Shown in pieces: positions 1 to 9,562 of a stretch of 64,000 nucleotides of DNA. Position 1 is the stretch's first letter; every line of letters begins with the position of its first letter. The notes under the pieces were generated by a model. The model searched no databases, had not been told where the DNA came from, and saw nothing but the letters and a program-made list of their open reading frames with translations. This DNA is from Craspedostauros australis (taxonomy: Eukaryota > Bacillariophyta > Bacillariophyceae > Mastogloiales > Achnanthaceae), in NCBI GenBank assembly GCA_026770025.1, contig JAMXDE010000009.1:248001-312000 (forward strand), read 5' to 3'. The position numbers and the translations under genes are program-made.

Positions 1-285
1 AGCGTCAGAAGTACGGGTTTGGTATCTGCCATCCATCATCAATTTCTACGAGCTCAGCTACGTCAGGATCAAATCATGAACGCGACGATGCTTTGGAAGT
101 GCGCAGCAAACTCTGATGTATTGGTAGGGCCAGTGAATCGTTTCACAACCACGGCCCGCCTTGATCTTTTTCATTGGTGCAAAGACTAGTCATGAGGATT
201 GGAATTCAATTGGAATGCTGTATGTATACAATGTGCGAGAGTCCTCGGGCATCTCCTGCCTTTCTCCCACGTCTTTCTGTGTCTT
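1..285. other. Left-edge intergenic DNA
   Basis: This stretch lies downstream of the minus-strand gene that ends at 286. I see only a roughly 40-codon minus-strand frame with no recognisable content and no RNA or repeat signature. Confidence 0.4.
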
Positions 286-2340
286 CTACGCCTTCCATTC
301 ATCGACAAATCCCATCAGATCATGCGCCTCCTTCTTCCCACTCGACGAGTCTACAGGTCGCAACAGCGAGGTCACAGTCTTCCAATCAACAGTTACGACG
401 GCCGACTCGCAGTCGTTGATACCGTACGATATCAGCAGCTTGGATGGGAAGTCAGCTGACTTGCTGCCACCGCGACCGTCACCATCACCATCACTATCAA
501 AGATCGATTCCATTCCGCTGGCAAACTGAACGACGTCCGCGTCGTGCGGAGTGTGCTGCGATGGGAACACGAACTCCTGCGATAGTCGTCGCAGGGAATA
601 GTGTCCATCTGGATCCATGCCAATGGTGAAGAACGAGTGAGTGTAGTGGTGCCCATGGTTGCCGTGAACGCTGTCACCTTGTGCTTTTTCCTCTCGATTG
701 AAATGGCCCATTCCGAAGTACTCGTTCCATCCGGCGATGTACAACATGACGCCGGGTGTTCCATGGAACTTTGGCTTTGCGAAGTTGGGCGGATTATGCA
801 TGCGGAAGTCAACCTTGCGCCGCGTAGCGACAGCACCATTGTTTTCATGACGATTTGCCTCCAGTTCGAACATTTTGATAGATGGTTGCGCCAGACGAGG
901 TGGCCGAGGTTGCTGTGGGTCTGCTTCTGCTGCCGCAGCTCCTCCGTCGACCGTGGATTCCAACGGCGAAGGGGAGGCATTTGGGAACACCGAGCTCAAA
1001 TCAAGCGTCTGCACCCAAATTGGGTCCAACCACTGCAGGAATTGCAATCGTGATGGCGACCATGTTGATGGCGTAGATTTCTGATTCCGTGGCTGCTCGA
1101 GGACCGGCATGTTTCGGCCATACGTCATGCCCATTTGCTCCTTCAACGCAACTTTCAGAACTTTCGTCTTCGTTTCTTGTGCTGACGCTTTTCTTAGCAG
1201 GTCGCCTGTGCTCTCTGCCACGAAGAATTGCAGCGGAGACATGGATTGCCTATGCAATTCACCTCTGGCATACTTCCTGTACGACACCCACAGCTGCGAG
1301 TCGTGCACGAACAGTCGGCTATCATCCATCTCAGCGTGGATCATCGGTGGCAGAGAGTTATGTGGTCCTTTCGGAATCTCCTCCGTGGGGAGTATCGACG
1401 TCGGTGTTTCGATGGTCGACATTGCAAGAGGCTGGAAGTGCTCGTTCATGATGATGATGTCAGTTTCATGCCGATGCGTGCGCCAGGTTGGAATTCGGTT
1501 CGATTTGTTCAGATCATAGTTACATTGGTGATTGGTCTTGAAAACGACCGAAACAACATACCTCGCAGTCGGAAAACTGTCCGTGACGGATTGGTAGCTT
1601 GTTGTTTGCGTTGACGTTGGTAAATCTGCTGCCGATGTTGACAGCCGCGAAAGATCGATGATGGTTGGGTTGGTTCCATCCATCAGGGGCGCACGGGACC
1701 CCATGGACGCAAGATTCTTGCACAACTTTGTTGCCAGTGGTGGAGATGACGAAGACTCATTTGGAGTCGACGACACAGTCAATAGAATGGGCTTCTCGCC
1801 GTAGATGTACTGACACGACTTGAGGAAATCGTAAGGATAATCCGGAGATGTGATTCCGTACAACCGTTTCGTGGGGTGATCGGCGTAATCCCGAAAGCGG
1901 CATGATGGATCTGACTTGGGTATTTCTGTGGCTGAGGTTAGTGCAGATTGCTGAAGTTTGTTCACGTTGAGATCGATTGTCGCCGATTGGTCTGGCTGGG
2001 TTGCCACCGTGTCGAGATTTGGCGGTGCGGTAGATTGGTCAGGCTCAGGTGAATTGGTACTCGTGTATGAATTGGCATTGGCATTGGCATTAGCATTAGC
2101 ACCAGTATCGATGTTGATGGTGATATCGCCGTTGGTATTGATCGTTGGTGATGGATTGGCCTCAGGTTCGATGAGCCGTTGGGACAAACGCTGCATCATC
2201 GTGAAATTGCATATCAGAAAGCCCAGCACAAACACAGAGAGCACCAACGTGATCTGAGAGATTGCATTTCTGCCATTGTTGCTGTTGCTGGTATGGCCAC
2301 GTCGTGCACGTGAAGTCGTTCCGGACTTCTTTTTTCCCAT
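286..2340 (-). CDS. Type II membrane protein, possible glycan-active beta-propeller
   Basis: This is a 684-residue single-exon frame starting at an ATG. A basic N-terminus is followed by one membrane segment at about residues 27-50 and a low-complexity Asn-Ala/Ser-Thr stem containing a hexanucleotide repeat coding (NA)n. That layout is typical of Golgi-resident type II enzymes. The luminal part carries scattered conserved-looking blocks: a DDSRLFVHDSQLWVSYRKY segment, a LYIAGWNEYFGMGHF segment, and a C-terminal LLISYGINDCESAVV segment. The last resembles closing strands of five-bladed propeller glycosidase or phosphorylase (GH130-like) and fungal beta-mannosyltransferase folds. This assignment is an inference from motif feel only. 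I do not see enough catalytic residues to name an activity. It is convergent with nothing on its left and head-to-head with the ARM-like gene at 3244. Confidence 0.75.
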   Translation of the reverse strand: MGKKKSGTTSRARRGHTSNSNNGRNAISQITLVLSVFVLGFLICNFTMMQRLSQRLIEPEANPSPTINTNGDITINIDTGANANANANANSYTSTNSPEPDQSTAPPNLDTVATQPDQSATIDLNVNKLQQSALTSATEIPKSDPSCRFRDYADHPTKRLYGITSPDYPYDFLKSCQYIYGEKPILLTVSSTPNESSSSPPLATKLCKNLASMGSRAPLMDGTNPTIIDLSRLSTSAADLPTSTQTTSYQSVTDSFPTARYVVSVVFKTNHQCNYDLNKSNRIPTWRTHRHETDIIIMNEHFQPLAMSTIETPTSILPTEEIPKGPHNSLPPMIHAEMDDSRLFVHDSQLWVSYRKYARGELHRQSMSPLQFFVAESTGDLLRKASAQETKTKVLKVALKEQMGMTYGRNMPVLEQPRNQKSTPSTWSPSRLQFLQWLDPIWVQTLDLSSVFPNASPSPLESTVDGGAAAAEADPQQPRPPRLAQPSIKMFELEANRHENNGAVATRRKVDFRMHNPPNFAKPKFHGTPGVMLYIAGWNEYFGMGHFNREEKAQGDSVHGNHGHHYTHSFFTIGMDPDGHYSLRRLSQEFVFPSQHTPHDADVVQFASGMESIFDSDGDGDGRGGSKSADFPSKLLISYGINDCESAVVTVDWKTVTSLLRPVDSSSGKKEAHDLMGFVDEWKA

Positions 2341-3243
2341 CTGACCTTCTCGTTGTTGGTGAGTAGCGGGTGTGGTGCTCGGGTGTTGGGGTGGAACGTA
2401 TTGTGCTCACTGTCCAAACCGCAGCCTGTGATGTAGCAGATGTGATGCGAGCTTCTCTGAGAGCCTCTCTGAGATTGCTGGCCTGCCTGTCTTCTTTCCT
2501 ATTCTATTATACAATAGTTGCCACCCGCAGCGTCCTCTGGCCTGGACAATGGCATTGACAATGGCACAGACAGTGATATTATACAGGCTGGTGCTCGTCA
2601 GATGCCTTTGGCGAACTCTCGCTGGGTACGATGATCGAGGTGGCGGTCGGGATGAGGAGAAGCTGAGGAAGCAACGCTTGATGACTGTTGGAACAGCGCA
2701 GGCTCTGTTACATCATTTGCTCCGCAGAGGTAGGTCCGGAGAGACGGAGGGATGGAGCGAGAGAGAGAGAGAGAGAGAGATAGAGGACTGGGGCTGTGTC
2801 GCAACTGAAGTCGGGAGGTATCAAGAACACTTGGCACGCCAATGACCGTGAGGGTGGCTGGAGTGTGTGGTTCGCTCTACGTGTGCGTTGGATGGATACG
2901 CGCCCGAGACACAACAACAGTTGTTGGCATACGGTCCCACGACAGACGGCGCAGCACCACACCCCCATGTCAGCCTGTGCGGGGTCGGAGATGATCGCGA
3001 TAATCACATCATCACACAACACATCACATCACGTATCGTCTCCCGATCATCACAACAACAACTCGCAACGCATCACCATGCTTCGCCACCCGATCTCACT
3101 CCGATCTCCTCCTTCTCCTCCCGCTGCTCATAACACGTGATATAGTACAGACGCACACAGATTGACGACCGCAGCGGCATTACACATCCTCTGCGAATGG
3201 TGTGATCCTCGTACGAATCTCTCCCTAGAGCGATCATGTTGAG
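2341..3243. other. Divergent intergenic region with (GA)11 tract
   Basis: About 900 bp separate two head-to-head genes, so the region should hold both promoters. The one clear feature is a GA dinucleotide run at 2759-2780. Short frames here overlap on both strands and show no protein-like composition. Confidence 0.5.
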
Positions 3244-4773
3244 ATGAGAGGACACGGAAAGAAGACCAACGGCGAAGAAAGGAAGCAGACGATGGAGATG
3301 CTGGAGACGATAGAGGCCATGGAAGCGATGGCGCAATCCAGAGCGAAGGCAGGTCTTCGTGGCCTCCAGAACAACGATCCCAAGCTTCGATTGGAGGGCG
3401 AATCTCCTCCACCATCACAATCACCATCACCACCCTCTCTCGTTGAGAAGGTCGCATTCCCGACACTCGTTGTGGTGGGAGGATCCATGATGGTGACCAG
3501 AGGTTGGGTTTGGTCCGGCTCCGTGTCCTTCATCTTTGGTCTTTTCATGCTCGTCGCATCCTTGTTGCTGGACGATGATGGTGACTATCTCATTCATGAC
3601 ATCTCTGACGATGCAGGGAAGGACGTGGGAGAGGATGCATGGATGCAGCATGCTGCCATGTCAGCGGGACAAGATGATGCGTCGGTGCTGGACATGAGAC
3701 GCGAAATGAAGCTGTCTCAGCTGCAGCAGCCCTCGCAGTTCATCGAACAACTTGAGAAGCTTCAAGACGATCAACTGGAGAGCGCTGATGCGGACAAGAT
3801 CGCGAGTACGGATGTGACGAACGAAGCAACCGATGCAACCCACGCGCGCAGCAACACAATGAAGTGCCTGGCCATCATGCACGAATTGAGCGCAAGGGTC
3901 GCCGATTCCATACGAAACAACCACGGCAGCATGCCGCAGATGGAAGACGGTCTTGCCCTGGTTGCACAGGAAGCATGCTGCAGTTCCATTCGGAAGTACC
4001 CCGAAGACGTCAACGTGATCAGAACTGCGCTGTTCCTCCTTTCTCTGATCGCAAAGAACACCGCCGTTCGGACAAGGTGCATCTCGAACCCCCGGCAATT
4101 CGGGGTGAAGGGGATCATCCAGAGCATGAGACGGTTGTTGGACAAGGCCAGGAACGAGCGCGATGAGAGCCAGGAGGAGATTCTTGCAGAATCATTGCGC
4201 AAGGGGGCGCTGCTGCTGGGCGTGCTGGCGGACGACGACGGCGACGGATCGGGCGATCGTTCGTTGGCTACGACGCTGTCACGACATGTCTGCGAGGCTG
4301 GTGGGATGGGCGTCATCATCGACACCGCCAACTGGTACAGGTTGCATCGAGGCATCGTCAAGTGGTCTCTGTGGTCCATCTTCACGCTGTGCTACGACAA
4401 CGCCCAGCACAAGGCCATACTCATCCAGTTTGGTGGCGTCGGAATGATCTGCCGGTCGTTGCACAACTTCCCCGAATGCCTGGATATCCACCGCCATGGT
4501 TTGGGCATCCTCTTCGACATCTTGCGAGAGACTGCGCCGGGTCAGAATCAGAATGGTGACATCAAGATCGATTACTGGAAGGTCCGCAACCATGCGGTCA
4601 ACTGTGGTCTCCACGTCACTGCGCAGAAAGCAATGAAGAGCTTTCCGCGATGCCCTGACATACTCATGATGGCGCAGCAGCTGCTTCTGGGAACTGGCTA
4701 CGCAGGCGAGATTCCAAGCGCAACATACAATGGCAGCCAGACTTCCACAACTCTGTGCCTTGCACCGTCGTGA
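3244..4773 (+). CDS. ARM-like helical repeat membrane protein
   Basis: This frame codes 509 residues and starts at an ATG. After a charged, Met/Glu-rich N-terminal helix come two adjacent hydrophobic segments at about residues 69-85 and 92-109, then an acidic linker. The C-terminal half is helical with leucine-rich repeats spaced like armadillo units, for example ALFLLSLIAKNTAVRTRC, GALLLGVLADDD and a KWSLWSIFTLCYDNAQHKA block followed by GMICRSLHNFPECLDIHRHG. Runs of this type (a loss or gain of neighbour function per unit) are typical of ARM/HEAT scaffolds that bind other proteins. The membrane anchor suggests a cytosol-facing scaffold on an organelle membrane. No catalytic motif is visible, and the partner is unknown. 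Confidence 0.8.
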   Translation: MRGHGKKTNGEERKQTMEMLETIEAMEAMAQSRAKAGLRGLQNNDPKLRLEGESPPPSQSPSPPSLVEKVAFPTLVVVGGSMMVTRGWVWSGSVSFIFGLFMLVASLLLDDDGDYLIHDISDDAGKDVGEDAWMQHAAMSAGQDDASVLDMRREMKLSQLQQPSQFIEQLEKLQDDQLESADADKIASTDVTNEATDATHARSNTMKCLAIMHELSARVADSIRNNHGSMPQMEDGLALVAQEACCSSIRKYPEDVNVIRTALFLLSLIAKNTAVRTRCISNPRQFGVKGIIQSMRRLLDKARNERDESQEEILAESLRKGALLLGVLADDDGDGSGDRSLATTLSRHVCEAGGMGVIIDTANWYRLHRGIVKWSLWSIFTLCYDNAQHKAILIQFGGVGMICRSLHNFPECLDIHRHGLGILFDILRETAPGQNQNGDIKIDYWKVRNHAVNCGLHVTAQKAMKSFPRCPDILMMAQQLLLGTGYAGEIPSATYNGSQTSTTLCLAPS

Positions 4774-5267
4774 AGCATCATCGTCATGGTAAATGGAGGG
4801 GGGACAAGGCTCGGTCCAATTGGTACCAGCGATGACAAGCACCCCTCATACAATCGCCTTCCTCCACATCATCCGCAGCAACAGCTAACGATGCAAAAGG
4901 AGGAAAAATGAATTTGGAGTAGTCCGATTTGTCCAAGATACGATTTCGTGCGAATTCTGTCTTCGCCTTTTCGGTTCGCATCGTGGAAATTCCGAAATGA
5001 ACTGATCGCATCGATACGACCTCAACTGGGATTTTCCCGTGCTCCAGGGGTCAAGAAGCCTCTTTGTGTGGCTTTGTTCGTTGTGTTCTTGCATTCTGTG
5101 TTGTCATTTCACGGGTGTGGCTGTATCGAAGGAGGCTGTGTGGTCATAGTCAGTTGCAATCAGCTGCATTCGGCGAGAGAGAGAGAGAGAGGAAGGGACG
5201 CGGCTTCCATCAACGCGAGAGAGAGAGAGAGAGAGCACGCGCGAAACTGCCAAAAGGAACGATCAAG
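4774..5267. other. Intergenic region / 5' leader with (GA)n tracts
   Basis: Between the ARM-like gene and the plastid-targeted gene lie two GA runs, at about 5175-5190 and 5217-5235. They end just upstream of the ATG at 5268. Frames that read through them open only at non-ATG codons. Confidence 0.5.
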
Positions 5268-6635
5268 ATGAGAGTCACAGTTGTGCTGACTTCGATCGCC
5301 GCTGTGCTGCATTCCACCGTGGCGTTCTCGCCTCTGTTACCTTGCCACGACGGATTTCGGCAACAGCGAGTAACACGGCATCGTCTCGATCGTGCACGCT
5401 GCAGTGGCGGCGGCAACGGCTCCCGTTTCGCTCTCGAAGAAGACAATGATGAAGGTTCCTGGGAATACGACAGGCTCACTTTTGAAAACGTTCGCAAGAT
5501 CCCGGCCGCCGCTGTCTTCGTATGTATCTTATTCTCCCTCTGCGCCTGCAACGCCATTATCATGGGCACCCGCGACGTCTTTGATGACATCCGCGACTTC
5601 TTCAACAAGGTCAAAGTCGACGTCTTCAACAAGGCCAATGTCGACGTCTGCAACAACCACGACAGCGTATACGTTGATGGCGACGTTGGTAACGATGTTG
5701 GTAACGGCGTTGGTAAGGATGTTGGCGACGATGTTGATGGCGACGTTGATAACGGTGTTGGTGACGATGTTGGTGACGACTTCTTCAACAAAGTCAAAGT
5801 CGACGTCTGCAACAACCACGACAGCGTATACGTTGATGGCGATGTTGATGACGACGTTGATAACGGTGTTGGTGACGATGTTGGTGACGACTTCTTCAAC
5901 AAGGTCAAAGTCGACGTCTTCAACAACCATGACAGCGTATACGTTGATTGCGATGTTGATGACGACGTTGATAACGGTGTTGGCGACGATGTTGGTGGCG
6001 ACTTCTTCAACAAGGTCAAAGTCGACGTCTTCAACAACCACGACAGCGTATACGTTGATGGCGATGTTGGTGACGACGTTGATGACAATGATCCATTGTT
6101 CCCACCGCGCATCGCGGCGATCATCGAACGTGTCAAAATGACCAGATCCATCTCGGACATTCGTTTCACAAACGCTGGGACGCTGGTGCTGGACATTCCG
6201 CCAAGAGGCATGACAGTGCGTTCGGCGATGATTGGTGCAAGCTTGAGCACGGCGGGGCTTTTTGTGGTGGGGTCGCTTTCGGGTCCCCTCGTTTCAGGGG
6301 TGTATGGCGGCTTCGTGGCCAAATTCATGGTTGTGAATCCCTTCGTATCGACCCACATCACGATCGGTCAGCACACGTGGTCCTTGGAACGAAGGTATTG
6401 TGGGGACACGGATGCCTTCACGGAAAGCAGCACCGACCAGTTGGTCCGAGCAAGTCTCAAGACAAAGTCCTCGATGTTTTCGGATGAAATGGAAGGCAAG
6501 CTGTACTTGTACACAAAGAAGCCACGAATGCGAAAGGTCCGGTTGGCGGCTGGGTTGCCTTTGGAAGAGCAGCAACTACTCGAGGGTGTCATCAATGACT
6601 ACTTGGACCATCGATCATGTGGCGACTCCGAGTAG
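5268..6635 (+). CDS. Plastid-targeted membrane protein with VD-rich tandem repeat
   Basis: The ATG at 5268 gives 455 residues. The protein opens with a signal peptide (residues 1-19) ending in HSTVAFSPLLP, whose Phe right after the cleavage site matches the diatom bipartite plastid-targeting motif. A membrane segment follows at about 79-99. Residues 111-274 are a tandem repeat of about 37 residues (FFNKVKVDVFNNHDSVYVDGDV plus a VDNGVGDD tail, shown here split), with alternating Val/Asp. The first unit is expanded. The C-terminal half has a TLVLDIPPRGMTVRSAMIG block and a hydrophobic segment near 315-345, resembling conserved plastid membrane proteins of algae, although I cannot name the family. 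The longer upstream frame lacks an ATG and crosses the GA tract, so it was dropped. Confidence 0.75.
   Translation: MRVTVVLTSIAAVLHSTVAFSPLLPCHDGFRQQRVTRHRLDRARCSGGGNGSRFALEEDNDEGSWEYDRLTFENVRKIPAAAVFVCILFSLCACNAIIMGTRDVFDDIRDFFNKVKVDVFNKANVDVCNNHDSVYVDGDVGNDVGNGVGKDVGDDVDGDVDNGVGDDVGDDFFNKVKVDVCNNHDSVYVDGDVDDDVDNGVGDDVGDDFFNKVKVDVFNNHDSVYVDCDVDDDVDNGVGDDVGGDFFNKVKVDVFNNHDSVYVDGDVGDDVDDNDPLFPPRIAAIIERVKMTRSISDIRFTNAGTLVLDIPPRGMTVRSAMIGASLSTAGLFVVGSLSGPLVSGVYGGFVAKFMVVNPFVSTHITIGQHTWSLERRYCGDTDAFTESSTDQLVRASLKTKSSMFSDEMEGKLYLYTKKPRMRKVRLAAGLPLEEQQLLEGVINDYLDHRSCGDSE
5598..6090 (+). repeat. 111-bp in-frame tandem repeat
   Basis: Units begin at 5598, 5781, 5892 and 6003, each starting TTCTTCAACAA. 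The last three are spaced exactly 111 bp apart. The first is 183 bp because of extra GTTGGTGACGATG-type short duplications. As 111 is divisible by three the frame is preserved, and the other frames stay open too. Confidence 0.9.
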
Positions 6636-6781
6636 AGAATACTGCAACTCTCTCTAGCGACAGTATTACTAGTAAACTCTCGCACTCGTCAAACTAATCA
6701 TGGCGGTTCATCACGTAACTCGTTCAGCCGATGCTTCATACAATCAATATTCTACTCCCGCTCACCACCCCAGCCTAAAGC

Positions 6782-8926
6782 TCAGTCATTGAATTGCTCG
6801 ACGTCTTGGTCGATCAAGCGCCAGCCAATTGGAAACTCCCTGGCCCACATGGGCCGATCGATCGGTTCGTATTGGCGATTGAGGTTGAGATCCTTGGCAT
6901 GCGTGTAAAAGTAGCTCTCCGAGATGCCCTGTTCGTATCCTGGCGTGTGGTCTTTGAGTTCGTGATAACCGCGCATGCGGATGATGTATCCAGTGAACGT
7001 GGAGAGGAAGGCACCGAAGAAACGGCGTCCTTTCGAGGCGACGACCTGATCGAGCATGCCGAAGTAGTTGGGGTTCATGCCGAACAGGAGGGGTTGGAAG
7101 TCCTGCAGGAAGTAGATGTGGTAGTGGTGGCGGAAGAGATCGAAGAAGGATTTGTCCTTCTCGTCCGTGGCGATGAAGATGGTGGCGTTGGGCGTGAGCA
7201 ATGACCGAATGTTGTTGTGGATCTCCTCAGCTGATAATCGGGTCTCCTTGTACTGAAAGTCACCACGCCGAATGTGAAAGGTATCGAATTTGCCATCGGG
7301 GTTGCCATTCGCCTTGGCGATCTGTCGCAGCGAGTGCACGATACGCGCCGCGGTGCAGTGGATGGCATCGATGTAGCGCAAGTGATCGCGAATGAAGCGT
7401 TTCGTCCACAGATCTTGCTTCCAGTGCTCATGGAACAAGTAGGCGTAGAAGTGGACGAGGAGACGTGCTCCCGACTTGTTGTCGCCCATGAAGTGCACCA
7501 CCTTGGAATCCTGCAGTGTTTTGTTGTAAACGCAGAGATCTTGTCGAAAGGCCTTGAGCTCCGTCATGCGTTCGGTCGTCGTGCCGTCGACAGGCGCTGG
7601 GTTGCCTTGCAGCTTTCGTATCCGAGCGCGCGTCTTTTTGGGTCCTACGGCGATCTGATCCCAGTACTGTTGGCCCCGCTGTTCGCCCTCCAGACCGGGT
7701 CCTTTCGGGAAGTAGACGAGGCAATTGTCGAAGGACCAGATGGGCGTCTCAGCGACCGACCGCATCCACTTCCACATGTGCCATCCCATGCTGCGTTGCT
7801 TTGGCAGGAAGGTGGTTTGTTTGCGTGGCGTGTAGGCGACCTTACCGCTCTCCTTGTACTTGAGATTGCCCGGCAGCATTTCACGCTCGAGGAATTCCTC
7901 GAAGGTAATGACGTTGAGCCCTCTGTGTTCGTTGGCGACCGACGAGAAGTGGTAGAAATCAGCAAACGAGAACCGATTCTTGGCGTTATCCTGATCCTTG
8001 TTGAGGAGGTACACTTTCATCCTCGGCGGCATGACGAGGGTGCGTCCCATGGAGACCGCGAGCGCGGTGGCCGTCTCGATGCTCATGCGGATGTTATTCC
8101 AGCCACCCTCGTCGCCCTCGAAGGTGAGGTACTTGGTTTCGGTCGTGGATTGGTACGGCGAGGTGTACTCCGCGTCGGACGGTATGTCCCTCCAGTAGAC
8201 CATCTCTTCCTGCAGGAAGGATCGGTTGTACGGGCCTCCATGCGCGTCACATGACAACCCAGCCACTCTGTGGTCGTTCAAGTATTTGGGGGAGGGCCGA
8301 GGTTGGTTCATCCTGGGTTGGAGTTCGGCGAAGAGCCGTTTGAAGAAGTCCGGCGGTAGCGGTGGGAGCCAGTCGCCGGGGTCGGAGTACGGATTGGCGG
8401 TTGCGTTGGTCACGATATCGACCTTGCCACCGTTGCCGGAATCGCTGCTGGCCACGGCAAAAGCCTCCGCCACCTTGGCCGATCGGATGATGGTCTGCAT
8501 GGAGGTGTAGTTGAGCAGGACCGTGCTGACGATGCATACCATCAGCACAGAGACGAGCAGAGTCGCATTGCGCGATTGTTTCCTGGGAGATGCCTTCTGC
8601 TGCTGCTGCTTCTGTTGCTGCTGCTGTTGTTGTGTGAGAGCCAGCTTCGATGAGTACGGATGCGAGGTGGCAGCTGTTGGTGGCATCTGAGGCCGCCGTA
8701 GCAGTGGTGGTTGCGAGGCGGGCTGCAGTGAAGTCATTGACGGTTTCTGTTGCTGCGATTGCGCCAATGCAGGAAGAGCGGTTGGAGCAGAAGTCGGAAG
8801 AGGCGTGCGGACACCTGCGCTTGCATCTGATTGTGCGTCTGCGGCCACCACCGATTCCTGCTGTTCGCCATTGCCGTTCGTCATTCTGCCTTGGCCTGTC
8901 TGAGCCTCTTCGGTCATGGCAGGCAT
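6782..8926 (-). CDS. O-fucosyltransferase-like Golgi glycosyltransferase
   Basis: This is a 714-residue type II membrane protein. It has a Gln-rich cytosolic tail, one membrane segment at about residues 113-138 and a luminal catalytic region. The luminal part has hallmarks of the GDP-fucose O-fucosyltransferase superfamily: an N-terminal FEGDEGGWNNIRMS block with ALAVSMGRTLVMPP (GDP-sugar fold entry), a central DTFHIRRGDFQ motif near residue 549 (the conserved HxRRGDF/W that binds donor phosphate), an IFIATDEKD strand and a C-terminal FFGAFLSTFTGYIIRMRGYH block equivalent to the family's S-T-F motif. The expected role is transfer of fucose, or a related sugar, to protein or glycan acceptors in the Golgi. 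The donor and acceptor cannot be read from the sequence. The start is the first ATG; another in-frame ATG lies three codons on. Confidence 0.88.
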   Translation of the reverse strand: MPAMTEEAQTGQGRMTNGNGEQQESVVAADAQSDASAGVRTPLPTSAPTALPALAQSQQQKPSMTSLQPASQPPLLRRPQMPPTAATSHPYSSKLALTQQQQQQQKQQQQKASPRKQSRNATLLVSVLMVCIVSTVLLNYTSMQTIIRSAKVAEAFAVASSDSGNGGKVDIVTNATANPYSDPGDWLPPLPPDFFKRLFAELQPRMNQPRPSPKYLNDHRVAGLSCDAHGGPYNRSFLQEEMVYWRDIPSDAEYTSPYQSTTETKYLTFEGDEGGWNNIRMSIETATALAVSMGRTLVMPPRMKVYLLNKDQDNAKNRFSFADFYHFSSVANEHRGLNVITFEEFLEREMLPGNLKYKESGKVAYTPRKQTTFLPKQRSMGWHMWKWMRSVAETPIWSFDNCLVYFPKGPGLEGEQRGQQYWDQIAVGPKKTRARIRKLQGNPAPVDGTTTERMTELKAFRQDLCVYNKTLQDSKVVHFMGDNKSGARLLVHFYAYLFHEHWKQDLWTKRFIRDHLRYIDAIHCTAARIVHSLRQIAKANGNPDGKFDTFHIRRGDFQYKETRLSAEEIHNNIRSLLTPNATIFIATDEKDKSFFDLFRHHYHIYFLQDFQPLLFGMNPNYFGMLDQVVASKGRRFFGAFLSTFTGYIIRMRGYHELKDHTPGYEQGISESYFYTHAKDLNLNRQYEPIDRPMWAREFPIGWRLIDQDVEQFND

Positions 8927-9562
8927 CGATGTCCCTTGGAGAAGGGGAGGACTCCGCTTGGAGACTAGTCAGTGTGGTGCTTGAGTCTCTGCCTCTCGAC
9001 AAGATGCTGCAGCGATACCTGGGGATCCCTGGCTGCTACAACTATAATATTATATTATATTATATAATACGAGTATGATGGATTCGTGGCCGGTTGATGG
9101 ACCAAGGGAGGTGATGGTGAATGTGTCGAAACGCAAATGGGGCTGAGGATGCTTCCACATCGTGAACGCCAGGACCCTTGTGACCAACCGTGGTCGTGTC
9201 AAAAGACCCCTCGACTCCGCAAAAGTGCAGACCAAGCTCACTCCGTAATCTTCCCAAATCTCGAAAACGCTTCCAAAATCGTGGTTAGGTATTTTGGAAT
9301 CTCGACATGCCGATTAACCCGTCTACTATATCAATATTGAATATACAAAAGAGCTAATATTTTTGCGCAACGTTCATCGGAAGTTCAATGCTCAATCTCT
9401 ACCCCCAAAGTCACACTTCATCGTTTCATGACTTCATCACTTCATCATCATCTCTCGCATCATCCTTATCCTCGTCATTTCCTGATTCATCGAGTTACGT
9501 CGAGTTGCATCAAGTTGAGTTGATCGATCGACACTCCAAACAAGACACGATCTTGGATCGAG
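8927..9562. other. Divergent intergenic region, AT-rich core
   Basis: This is the promoter region between the fucosyltransferase-like gene and the cyclotransferase gene. A stretch of about 30 bp of A/T near 9046-9067 is followed by TACGAGTA (9068-9075). I see no gene. Confidence 0.45.

Noticed and set aside
5210-6361. 383-codon minus-strand frame and a 249-codon plus frame (5392-6141)
   Set aside because: Both are open only because the 111-bp repeat lacks stops in several frames; the accepted frame has the ATG, targeting peptide and conserved C-terminus.
7274-8254. 326-codon plus-strand frame
   Set aside because: Antisense shadow of the O-fucosyltransferase-like gene, no domains.
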